DNA of 64,000 bases from Myxococcales bacterium 68-20. GTDB lineage: Bacteria; Myxococcota_A; Polyangia; Polyangiales; Polyangiaceae. Below the pieces are notes generated by a model. That model had not been told where the DNA came from. It saw only the letters and a list, made by a program, of their open reading frames with translations, and did not search any database. The stretch spans positions 161,815 to 225,814 of the forward strand of contig MKVQ01000023.1 of the NCBI GenBank assembly GCA_001899635.1. The letters run 5' to 3'. A program made the position numbers and the translations under genes. Below, piece after piece: positions 36,426 through 44,828 of this stretch (position 1 is its first letter; the number at the start of each line of letters is the position of its first letter).

Positions 36426-39400
36426 TCACTTCTTCGTCGCGCGCTTCCACGCCTGGACGTAGGCGTCGGCCGAGCGCATCAGCGGCTCGACGTCGACCCC
36501 GTTCAGCATCAGATCGCGGATCAGGTCGGGGAAAAGCCCGATGTGGGCCAGGCCGTCGGTGTTGAAGTCGAACGTGCGCTGCCCGGTCACCTGCCTGTAG
36601 AAGACGCCGAACCCCGGCAGCGTGAACGGGTACTCGAGCCGAGGACGTGCGTTCTCCGCCTGGCGCTGGACCTTGTCCTTGCCGCACGCGTCGTCGCCGT
36701 AGCGAGGACCGACGTGCGGAGCGAGGCCGTTGAAGTCGCTCCCGAACGGCACCGCGCTGATGCGCTGGCTGATGTACCGGAGGTTCGTCGCGAAGCTGCG
36801 GGACGAGTGCTTGCAGTCCCGCTCGTCGTCCATCTCGTCTTGCGTCATGATCGAGACGAGCCCGCCGAGCTTCTTGATCGCGTCGATCTGCGCCGCCGTC
36901 CGCATCCGCTCGTGCCGCTTCCTCGTGTCCTTGTAGAGATCGGCGAACAGGCCGTGACCGGCCATGAGCGGATACCCTCCGGGACGCGCCTTCGCCATCT
37001 CGATCGTCTCGTCGATCGACTTGGCAGACATGTGATCGATGTCGATCAGCATGCCCTTCTCCATCAGGCGGCTGATCAGCGTGCGGCCGAGCGGTGTGAG
37101 GCCCTTCACGTTGCAGGTCGGCTTCTTCGGATACTGCGGGTACGGAACGCTGTTTCCCTCGATCAGGTTCGCCGGGATGGTCGCGACCGTCGGCACCGTC
37201 GCGCTCAGGACGAAGTCCGAGGTGTCGCACGGCTCCACCGCGTACCACTGCTTCTCGATGATCCGGTTCCCGGTGTTGAGGAGGTTCATCCAGACGGCGG
37301 TGCCGCTGAAGCCCCCGTCGAAGTTGTGCGTCGGGTACACGTGGCGCACGCCCTTGGCGTAGTACTTGTCGACGTCGGCGAGGACCGAGGCCGGGGTGCA
37401 CTTGCCGGACAGCTTGCAGTTGAAGAGCGAGTCGACCTCGATCCCGAGGACGACGGCGAGCTTGCCGTTCCGAATGACGGCCTCGGCCTCGGCGGGGTCC
37501 TTCACGATCTTGAACCAGCCTCCGCCGGGCTGCGCATCGAGCCAGCGCTGGAACTCGTAGGCGGCGTCGAGCTGCGCGTCGACGGCCTTCATGGCGTCTT
37601 CGCAGTCGGTGTTGCGCACGCGCTTCGAGGTCTTGCAGAGGACCTCGTTGTTGACCGCGAGCATGGTCATGAGGCGCAGCCCGCCGCGCCACGCGCGCTC
37701 GAGCCACTTGTAGTAGACCTGCTGATGCGTCGTCGTGTGCCAGGTCGGCCAGCCGTTGAAGAGCGGCGCGCCGAAGTTCGAGTGCGTGCCGTCGTCCGTC
37801 CCCGCCCCCGCCGAATCGTCGATCGGCGTGTGGTCGCCGTGGAGGATGACGCGGCCGCAGCTCGGCTGGGTCGCTGGGCATTTCACGGGCGGGAGCGTCC
37901 TGCCGAACAGGTCCACGAGCTCGCTGTTGGTCCCATAGTCGGGCGCGAGCGCGCCCTTGATGCCGAGGACCTTGTCGTAAGGCTGCCCGGCGAGGACGCC
38001 GCCGCCGAACGCCAGATGCGAGAACATGTGAACGTGAACGTCGGCGTAGCCGCGCATCGGATTGGTGGCCGGAAGCACCGTCGCGTTGATCGTCGGCTCG
38101 ACGAGCGGCGCCTTCAGGTCGGCGCACATGCCGCTCGAGCCGAGGCACTCGCCGGTGCAGCCCGGGATCTCGACGAGGCCCTGATTGCAGCTCGGTACCC
38201 GCTCCCGCAGGGTGCAGGCGCGCTGCCCCGCGGCACCGCACGCTAGCGCCGTGCACTTGCCGGCGACCTCGACGAGGTTCGTGTTGCAGCTCGGCACCCG
38301 CTCGACGACGGTGCACGCGCGCTGCCCATCAGCACCACACGAAGCGATGCACTTGCCCTTCGCTTCGACGAGATTCGTGTCGCAGCTCGGCACCCGCTCC
38401 GTGACGGTGCACGCGCGCTCGTTCGCGCGGCCACAGGCCGGATGCACGCAGCCGCTCTTGGTCTCGACGAGGTTCGCGTTGCAGCTCGGTATCCGCTCGG
38501 TGACGAGGCACGCCCTCTGCCCCTCTCCACCGCACGGCGTGTTGGAGAGGCACCTCCCCTTCGACTCGACCAGCGCGGTGTCGCAGCTCGGGATCCGCTC
38601 CGCCACCGTGCAGGCGCGATCGTTCAGACGACCGCACGGAGGATGCACGCAGAGGCCCTTCGACTCGACCAGGTTCGGATCGCAGCTCGGGATCCGCTCC
38701 GCCACCGTGCACGGGCGGCCACCTTCCCGTCCGCACGCCACCGTCGTCTTGACCGGCCCAGGCTTGACGCTCGGACCAGGCACGATGCACTTCCCGGCGA
38801 CCTCGCTCAGGTTGATGTCACAGCTCGGGATGCGCTCCGCGACCGTGCACGGACGCTCGTTGAGGCGACCGCACGCCGGATGCCGGCAGCTGCCGTTCGA
38901 CTCTACGAGGTAGGGATCGCAGCTCGGCACACGCTCCACGACGAGGCATGCGCGCTGCCCCTCGCCTCCGCACGGCGTCGGCGACACGCACTTGCCGCTC
39001 ACCTCCTTCAGGTCGTCGTCACAGCTCGGAATGCGCACGTTGACGGTGCACGCGTTCTGCCCCTGACGCCCGCACGGTGGATGAACGCACGAGCCGCCCG
39101 ACTCGACGAGGTTCTTGTTGCAGCTCGGTACGCGCTCCACGACGAGACACGCGCGCTGCCCTTCGGCTCCGCACGGCGTCGGCGGCACGCACTTGCCTCG
39201 GATTTCTTGCAGCCCGGTATCGCAGCTCGGAATGCGCTGGACGACCGTGCATGCGTTCTGCCCCTGACGCCCGCACGGTGGATGAACGCACTTGCCGGCC
39301 GACTCGACCAGGTTCGGATCGCAGCTCGGCACGCGCTGGAAGACAGTGCATGCCTTCTGGTTCTCGGCCCCGCAGTCCAGCGCGGAGGACGTCGCCGGCG

Positions 39401-39476
39401 CGAATGTGAACGTCAACGCCACGAGCGCCCCGAGGGCGGCTCGACAAAGGAGGCTCTCTGCAGAATTCGGTTTCAT
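36426..39476 (-). CDS. M19 (renal dipeptidase-like) metallopeptidase with twelve cysteine repeats
   Basis: A 1016-residue protein from ATG 39476 (a second ATG at 39488 is less well placed). Signal peptide, probably cut near SSA-LD. Residues about 35-440 are twelve repeats of 32-45 residues with the core CGxxGQRACTVxERxPSC and a GxC end, four cysteines each. From about 480 an M19-type domain follows: DVHVHM, GIEVDS (Glu), LIDIDHMS (His), MAGHGLF (His) and GSDFNGL (Asp). The first ligand pair is HVH rather than the usual HND, so the metal site is altered. It may cleave dipeptides or act on amidated/lactonised compounds outside the cell. Confidence 0.9.
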   Translation of the reverse strand: MKPNSAESLLCRAALGALVALTFTFAPATSSALDCGAENQKACTVFQRVPSCDPNLVESAGKCVHPPCGRQGQNACTVVQRIPSCDTGLQEIRGKCVPPTPCGAEGQRACLVVERVPSCNKNLVESGGSCVHPPCGRQGQNACTVNVRIPSCDDDLKEVSGKCVSPTPCGGEGQRACLVVERVPSCDPYLVESNGSCRHPACGRLNERPCTVAERIPSCDINLSEVAGKCIVPGPSVKPGPVKTTVACGREGGRPCTVAERIPSCDPNLVESKGLCVHPPCGRLNDRACTVAERIPSCDTALVESKGRCLSNTPCGGEGQRACLVTERIPSCNANLVETKSGCVHPACGRANERACTVTERVPSCDTNLVEAKGKCIASCGADGQRACTVVERVPSCNTNLVEVAGKCTALACGAAGQRACTLRERVPSCNQGLVEIPGCTGECLGSSGMCADLKAPLVEPTINATVLPATNPMRGYADVHVHMFSHLAFGGGVLAGQPYDKVLGIKGALAPDYGTNSELVDLFGRTLPPVKCPATQPSCGRVILHGDHTPIDDSAGAGTDDGTHSNFGAPLFNGWPTWHTTTHQQVYYKWLERAWRGGLRLMTMLAVNNEVLCKTSKRVRNTDCEDAMKAVDAQLDAAYEFQRWLDAQPGGGWFKIVKDPAEAEAVIRNGKLAVVLGIEVDSLFNCKLSGKCTPASVLADVDKYYAKGVRHVYPTHNFDGGFSGTAVWMNLLNTGNRIIEKQWYAVEPCDTSDFVLSATVPTVATIPANLIEGNSVPYPQYPKKPTCNVKGLTPLGRTLISRLMEKGMLIDIDHMSAKSIDETIEMAKARPGGYPLMAGHGLFADLYKDTRKRHERMRTAAQIDAIKKLGGLVSIMTQDEMDDERDCKHSSRSFATNLRYISQRISAVPFGSDFNGLAPHVGPRYGDDACGKDKVQRQAENARPRLEYPFTLPGFGVFYRQVTGQRTFDFNTDGLAHIGLFPDLIRDLMLNGVDVEPLMRSADAYVQAWKRATKK
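38150..39375 (-). repeat. Twelve tandem coding repeats of about 100 bp
   Basis: Region coding for the cysteine repeats of the M19 peptidase. Two sub-types alternate at first (CGRQGQNACTVVQRIPSC and CGAEGQRACLVVERVPSC), then become mixed, which suggests growth by duplication of a two-repeat unit. Positions 6 to 7 are split by a proline-rich linker. Confidence 0.85.
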
Positions 39477-39848
39477 GGTTCGTCCCATCGTCGCCGCAGC
39501 CCACGCTCCGGCGCCCCGACGACGACGCTATTCGCGGGGCCGCGAGCGAACCATGGTCACTTCAGCGACTGAATTGAATGAAGGCATCGGTCCGGCCAAG
39601 CGGAGCTGTTCCTGCGCGGACCGAGCGCACGAGCGGCGAGCGCGAACGAGTCGTGGAGGCGTAGGGCTCGTTGCTGACCGTGCATGTTTCCGCCACGGCA
39701 GGACACGGGCCACGGTGCGAGCGCGATCGCGGGCCCTGTGACATCATTGTAACGACTCACGGGGAGCGGGGGCCGATCGAGCCGCTAAGCTGAATCGACG
39801 AGGTGGCGCACGGCGTGGCCGTGGGTCGCGCACCGGGTCGGACGACGA
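39477..39848. other. 372-bp divergent intergenic region
   Basis: Between the divergent M19 peptidase and transporter genes. It contains a few short frames on both strands with no ribosome site or motif, and some AT-richer patches (GACTGAATTGAATGAAG near 39568, CATCATTGTAACG near 39743) that could be promoter elements. No gene supported. Confidence 0.4.
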
Positions 39849-41123
39849 ATGGATCAGGCAGTCGCGTACTCCACTCTGGCTCTGACCGTCACGCTCGCCG
39901 TCTCGCGTCCGCGTCTCGGCATGCTCCGCTTCTCGCCGGGGACCGCAGCGCTCGTGGGCGTCTTCCTCTTGCTCGCGGCGCGCATCCTGACGTTCGACGA
40001 CATGATCGCGTCGCTCGTCCTCCAGTGGCGGCCGCTCCTCGCGCTCACGTGCATCATGGTGATGACGGGCGTGGTGCACGAGGTAGGCGCGTTCGATCGC
40101 CTCGCGCAACGGATCGAAGCGTACGCGCGCGCGACCTCGCCGGCGCGCGCGTTCACGCTCGTCTTCTTCGTCAGCGTCGTCACGCCATCGCTGCTCAACA
40201 ACGACTCGGCGATCCTGCTGCTCACCCCTCTGGTCGTCGCGCTCACGCGGCGGCTCTACCCGGGGCGGCCGGAGATGACCGTCGCGTTCGCGTTCGCGGT
40301 GTTCCTCGCGCCCGGCGTCGCGCCGTTCGTCGTATCGAACCCGATGAACATGATCGTCGCCGAGTTCGCCGGGATCGGCTTCAACGACTACGCGCGCGTG
40401 ATGGTCCCCATCTCGCTCGCAGGGGCAGTGCTCACGTTCGTGATCCTCCGGCTCCATTTCCGCCGGCTGCTCGCGTCCGCCACCGCGAAGCCCGCGCCGG
40501 TCGAGACACTCGCTCCTCATCGGGCCGAGCACGCCGCGGTCCTGTTGCTGGTCGCGGTGTTCGCGGCTTACCCGGTCATGGCGGCGATCGACGGACCGAT
40601 CTGGGTGGTCTCGCTCGGCGGGGCCATCGCGTGCTTGCTCCTGGCATGGCGCTACCGCGTCGCTCCCCCACGCAAGCTGTTCCGGCACGTCTCGCCGGAC
40701 ATCCTCGTGTTCCTGTGGGGCGTGTTCCTCGTCGTCCTGGGGCTTCGGCACGTCGGCGTCGTCGATCGCCTGGCCGACGTCTATCGCGCAGCGCCGGCAG
40801 GAAGCCTCCACGAGCTCACCGTGGTGGGCGGCGTCTCCGCTCTCGGCTCCGCGCTCGTCGACAACCATCCGATGTCCGTGCTGAACATGCTGGCGCTGGG
40901 CGAGTCGGGCAGCAGCCGCCCGCTCCTCGCCGCGCTCGTCGGTGGAGACATCGGGCCACGCCTCCTTCCGATCGGCTCGCTCGCCGGACTGCTCTGGATG
41001 GACCTGCTCCGCCGTCTGGGCATCGAGATCACGATCGGCAAGTTCGCGCGCCTCGGCACGCTCGTGCTCGTCCCGACGCTGACGCTATCGATCGTGCTGC
41101 TCTGGCTGCTCGGCACGCCCTGA
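39849..41123 (+). CDS. ArsB/NhaD-type ion transporter
   Basis: A 424-residue membrane protein with about ten hydrophobic segments. Typical of the ion-transporter superfamily are the two re-entrant motifs, SLLNNDSAILLLTPLVVAL (about 115-135) and ALVDNHPMSVLNMLALG (about 335-355), in pseudo-symmetric halves, plus GVFLVVLGLRHVGVVDRL. The family includes arsenite, Na+/H+ and dicarboxylate carriers; no ars genes are adjacent, so the substrate is open. The ATG has no strong Shine-Dalgarno sequence. It converges with the next gene. Confidence 0.88.
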   Translation: MDQAVAYSTLALTVTLAVSRPRLGMLRFSPGTAALVGVFLLLAARILTFDDMIASLVLQWRPLLALTCIMVMTGVVHEVGAFDRLAQRIEAYARATSPARAFTLVFFVSVVTPSLLNNDSAILLLTPLVVALTRRLYPGRPEMTVAFAFAVFLAPGVAPFVVSNPMNMIVAEFAGIGFNDYARVMVPISLAGAVLTFVILRLHFRRLLASATAKPAPVETLAPHRAEHAAVLLLVAVFAAYPVMAAIDGPIWVVSLGGAIACLLLAWRYRVAPPRKLFRHVSPDILVFLWGVFLVVLGLRHVGVVDRLADVYRAAPAGSLHELTVVGGVSALGSALVDNHPMSVLNMLALGESGSSRPLLAALVGGDIGPRLLPIGSLAGLLWMDLLRRLGIEITIGKFARLGTLVLVPTLTLSIVLLWLLGTP

Positions 41124-41144
41124 CGCATTCCGAGATTGCCAGCG

Positions 41145-42719
41145 TCATGGGGTGGGAATCGGCACGGCGCGGAGCGGGCCAAGCGGGCGCTCGTCTCTCG
41201 ACGCGAGCAAGAGCCGCCCATCGGGCAGGACGTCGATCGCCGCCCAGGGCGCTCTCGGTCGGAGGCGGAGGCGTGACGCGAGGTCGACGACCTCGGACCA
41301 TTGTCGGCGAAGGCGCAACACGCGGGGGTTCGGCTGGAGCACGCACGCGAAACCGAGCAGATCTCCGCGCGCGATCCCTGGCCAGTAACGCCCCTCGCAA
41401 TGCGGCATCGCTCCGAGCGCTTCGACTTTCCGTCGATCGAAGTCGAGCAACACGAGCGTGTCTTGATCGGTACCGCGCCGGACGGCGAGCGTACGCCGGC
41501 GCGACGTGTACTGCTCGATGGCCTCGAGAGGCTCGGTGAGGAACACGGTCCCGCGTTCGAGATCGATCCAATACCGACTCGTCCGCTGCCCTCGCTCGAG
41601 GAAGGCCTGCTCGGCCAGGAGGGCGTTCTCTGGCAAGCCCGCCGCCGACGTGAAGCCGTTCATCTTGCCCGGTGGGCTCGGGACGCTGAAGCGGCCCATC
41701 GTCCCGTCGGGAGCGAGAAGCTCCATGTGTCGCACGGGCTCGGCCGGGTCCTGCCACGCGTACAGCGCGCGCGTCGGCTCGCGCAGCGCGCCGATGACGT
41801 GCGCGCCTGGTCGTGACACAGCGACACGCGCACCGGACGTCGCGTGCACGAGACCTTCGTCTCGGGCTACCCAGTCGCCCACCCACACGGGGAGGAGCGA
41901 TGCACCGACGTCACGGCCGATGCATCGTGGCCCCTCCCGCCCGAGACGCACGCGGGGGCATGTCGGATCTTCCGGCTTGTCGGTCCCCCCGAACAGCTCC
42001 CAGACGGCCGAGGCCGCGTTCCACTCGGCCCACTTGCCGTCACGCGGGCTCCGGTGCGTGAGCGTGACCTTCGGGCCTTCGAGAGAATCCCAGAACCCAT
42101 ACCACGTCGATCCATCGCGCGCGCGCGCCGTCACGACCACGTCGCCTCCGTTCCGAGGAACGAGAACGAGCTGCGGCGCCGCGGGCTGGCCGCTCGTGCT
42201 GACCGGCTCCGGGATCGAGACGCGGCCATCGGACAGGCGCAGGACGGCAGGCTTCCCACCGCGGTATCCGGTGACGACGCCCAGCGAGGTGGAGACGTCG
42301 CGCGAATCGGCACCGTCGATCGCGCCGAGGATCCGCCCGCTCGGACGCTCGTGGACACGGAGCTGGAAGCCGGGCATCGCATGCGAGAGCCAGCGGGGAG
42401 GCTGCTCGATCCATCCTTCGTACTCGGGCGCGAGCGCGAGCTGCGACCCGGCATCGAGCGCGCGCGCCGGCATCTCGCGATCGACGGTCTCGAGGTCGAC
42501 GACTTCGAGCGAGCCCCTTCGCGACGCAGGGCTGGCGACGGACGTTTCGCCTGCGCCGTCGGCGCCAGCATCAAGCCGACCGCGTTCGCCCTCTGGCGGA
42601 GGAGTTGGCTGCGTCACCCGACGCGGCGCGTGTCCACCGGTCGACGGCCGCGCACACGCGGGAACAGCGGCGCTCGCCGCGAAGACGACGACCCAGAACC
42701 AGCGACGCCCGCCTCTCAT
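41145..42719 (-). CDS. Large lipoprotein, possibly a beta-propeller
   Basis: A 524-residue protein; lipobox AVPAC (Cys22), then a Pro/Gly linker to about residue 70. The rest alternates strands and short loops with WYGFWDSLEGPKVTLTH, LYAWQDPAEPVRHMELL, DTLVLLDFDRRKVEAL and LLASRDERPLGPL, like a WD40 or YVTN-type propeller, but no clear repeat signature is readable. Function unknown. Its 5' end lies 40 bp from the plus-strand amidase remnant. Confidence 0.82.
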   Translation of the reverse strand: MRGGRRWFWVVVFAASAAVPACARPSTGGHAPRRVTQPTPPPEGERGRLDAGADGAGETSVASPASRRGSLEVVDLETVDREMPARALDAGSQLALAPEYEGWIEQPPRWLSHAMPGFQLRVHERPSGRILGAIDGADSRDVSTSLGVVTGYRGGKPAVLRLSDGRVSIPEPVSTSGQPAAPQLVLVPRNGGDVVVTARARDGSTWYGFWDSLEGPKVTLTHRSPRDGKWAEWNAASAVWELFGGTDKPEDPTCPRVRLGREGPRCIGRDVGASLLPVWVGDWVARDEGLVHATSGARVAVSRPGAHVIGALREPTRALYAWQDPAEPVRHMELLAPDGTMGRFSVPSPPGKMNGFTSAAGLPENALLAEQAFLERGQRTSRYWIDLERGTVFLTEPLEAIEQYTSRRRTLAVRRGTDQDTLVLLDFDRRKVEALGAMPHCEGRYWPGIARGDLLGFACVLQPNPRVLRLRRQWSEVVDLASRLRLRPRAPWAAIDVLPDGRLLLASRDERPLGPLRAVPIPTP

Positions 42720-42761
42720 CGTGGCAGCAGCTTAGCTTTAGGCGCACCGCGAGTAGCGGAG

Positions 42762-42929
42762 CGAGCTGCGACGGTCTTCCCTTCCGGCCTTTCGAAGGGC
42801 GGCCTGCCGATCGGGGTTCAAGCGATCGGCGCCGAGTATGCCAACCGGACGACGCTCGAGCCCGCGCGGCTCCTCGCCGAAGAGGCCGGTGGCTTCGTTC
42901 CACCGCCGGGATTCGGCGACCTGCCCTAA
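42762..42929 (+). pseudogene. C-terminal remnant of an amidase
   Basis: A stretch of about 55 codons ending in TAA at 42927-42929 reads ATVFPSGLSKGGLPIGVQ, then IGAEYANRTTLEPARLL, then GGFVPPPGF. This is the C-terminal end of amidase-signature enzymes (usually GLPxGVQ-IxGP, DRTALxxAR, ...PPGF). The catalytic Ser-Ser-Lys part is absent, and upstream the frame runs into the opposite-strand lipoprotein. A 3' stub left by a rearrangement. Confidence 0.65.
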
Positions 42930-43151
42930 ACGACTCGCATGCAATGCCGTGCACACGTCCGTCGATCGGCGGAGCGCGCGAGGCGGAGCCGGCGGCCATT
43001 GTGCGCACGACTGCGCAGGTATTGGCGGAGGGTGGATCGGGCGCGCACCGCCCAGGCCTGGTACGCCGATACCCCAGGGTGATCGCCATACGGCACCAGG
43101 TGCGGGCGCCAGCGCACGCGCGCGCGGCGTGTCTCTTGCAGCGCGCCGCGT

Positions 43152-44828
43152 ATGAGCTCGCGCAGGCATATCCTCCTCCTCCTGACGCTGGCGGCGTCCG
43201 CGGCGGCTGGATGCAACGAGGTCGCCGATTCGCTGCTGAAGAACCGCACGGGCCCGAACGGCGAAGATCCCGCCGTCGCGGCGCTCGGCGAGGCGCTCAC
43301 CGCGGGCCCGGCGATGACGCGCAACCTGTCGAACCGCGAGTACCTGAACGCGGTCTCCGACCTGATCGGCGAGCGTCTTCCGCTCGATCTCCAGAGCGCC
43401 TGGACCGCGACCACGCAGTTCTCCGGCTTCGACGCGGTCCCGTGGAGCAACCTCGACACGAAGGCCGTCCGCGATCTGTCCGAGACGCTCGAGAGCATCC
43501 TCGACCGCACCGTGGCGTCGCCGAAGGTGATGACGTGCTCGGCGACCACGGCCGAACAGGTACCGTACGAGGCTTGCGCGAAGACGGTCGTCGAGTCGTT
43601 CGCGCTCCGCGCCTACGGCCGGCCGCTCGCGCCCGCCGAGACGCAGGCCCTCGCGCAGCGCTACACCGACGGCGTCACGCTCGCGCAGGACGCGCTCACC
43701 GAGCCGAAGGCCATCTTCCTCGACGGACTTCGCGCAGCGCTCGGGAGCGTGCTGCTCGCTCCGCAGTTCGTGACGCGCATCGAGTCGCCGCCCACGCCGG
43801 ACTTCACCGGCGTCCGCGATCTCGATTCGTACGAGCTCGCGAGCCGGCTCGCCTTCATGTTCACCGGGTCGATCCCGGACGACGAGCTCTGGTCCAAGGC
43901 GATGGACGGGACCTTGGTCTCGAACCCCGACGTGCTCCGCGCGCAAGCGGAGCGTCTCCTCGATACGAAGACCGATGTCTTCGTCCAGAGCTTCATGGGG
44001 CAGTGGTTCGACTTCCGCGCGTTCGGCAGCGCTGCGCCCGGGACGCTCGAGCACTCGATGTACAACGAGAGCTGGCGCGTCCTGGCGGACGTCGTGCGGG
44101 AGGGTCTGCCCGTGACGGCGGTCGTCCAGCCGGGCTTCACCTACCTCAATCAGGACCTCGCCAAGCACTACAACGTGGTCGGCAGCTTCTCGAACGAGCT
44201 CACGCGCGTCGCCATCGACGAGCGTGGCGGCGTCCTCCAGCAAGGCAGCTGGCTTTCGCTCAGCTCCTCGCCGCTGAAGACGAGCCCGATCCACCGCGGA
44301 CGGCTCGTGCAGGATCGCCTCCTCTGCAAGGTCATCCCGCCGCCGGACTCCGCGCTCTTCGAGCAGATCAAGAAGGTCTCGGAGTCGATCCCCGCGAATG
44401 CGTCGGTGAAGGAGCGCCTCGAGAGCCACCGGAACGCCGGCGCCGCCTGCGCGGGTTGCCACGAGTACATGGATCCGATCGGCCTCGGCCTCGAGGGCTT
44501 CGACATGAGCGGCCGGCTCCGCAACGCGTACGCCGATACGGGCAGGCCGGTCGAGACCGAGAGCAACCTCCTCGGAAGGCCGTTCAGCCGCTTCAGCGAG
44601 CTCAACTCGATGGTCGCGGAGCTCCCCGACTACCACCGCTGCGCAGCCGAGAAGCTCACCGTCTATTCCACGAGGCGGATCATCGACGCGGGGTCGAAGC
44701 CGGACGGAGATCTCCTCACGTATCTGACCCACCCCGTCGACGCCAAGCCGCCGAGCCTGCGCACGATGATCACGCGTCTCGTGATGAGCAAGACGTTCCG
44801 CCAGGTGAACCACGGAGCAGCGAAGTGA
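43152..44828 (+). CDS. DUF1592/DUF1588 lipoprotein (module 2)
   Basis: A 558-residue protein, lipobox AAAGC (Cys21). Same domain order as module 1: NLSNREYLNAVSDLIGE near 60, ESFALRAYGRPLAPAE near 150, SYELASRLAFMFTGSIPDDEL near 230, then ACAGCHEYMDPIGLGLEGFD near 435 with a canonical CAGCH (CxxCH) haem-like motif, and a C-terminal LTYLTHPVDAKPPSLRTMI (DUF1585-like). The CxxCH is closer to a true haem site than in module 1. It overlaps the DUF1552 gene by 4 bp (GTGA) if the GTG start is used. Confidence 0.92.
   Translation: MSSRRHILLLLTLAASAAAGCNEVADSLLKNRTGPNGEDPAVAALGEALTAGPAMTRNLSNREYLNAVSDLIGERLPLDLQSAWTATTQFSGFDAVPWSNLDTKAVRDLSETLESILDRTVASPKVMTCSATTAEQVPYEACAKTVVESFALRAYGRPLAPAETQALAQRYTDGVTLAQDALTEPKAIFLDGLRAALGSVLLAPQFVTRIESPPTPDFTGVRDLDSYELASRLAFMFTGSIPDDELWSKAMDGTLVSNPDVLRAQAERLLDTKTDVFVQSFMGQWFDFRAFGSAAPGTLEHSMYNESWRVLADVVREGLPVTAVVQPGFTYLNQDLAKHYNVVGSFSNELTRVAIDERGGVLQQGSWLSLSSSPLKTSPIHRGRLVQDRLLCKVIPPPDSALFEQIKKVSESIPANASVKERLESHRNAGAACAGCHEYMDPIGLGLEGFDMSGRLRNAYADTGRPVETESNLLGRPFSRFSELNSMVAELPDYHRCAAEKLTVYSTRRIIDAGSKPDGDLLTYLTHPVDAKPPSLRTMITRLVMSKTFRQVNHGAAK

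Noticed and set aside
36543-38246. A 567-codon plus-strand frame opposite the M19 peptidase
   Set aside because: Arg/Val/Glu-rich shadow of the real gene without any domain or start signal.
42605-44824. An N-terminal extension that would make the module 2 DUF1552 protein about 1190 residues long
   Set aside because: The extra part is an out-of-frame reading of the DUF1592 gene. The Tat signal at SRRNVLRG and the nearby ribosome site mark the true start.
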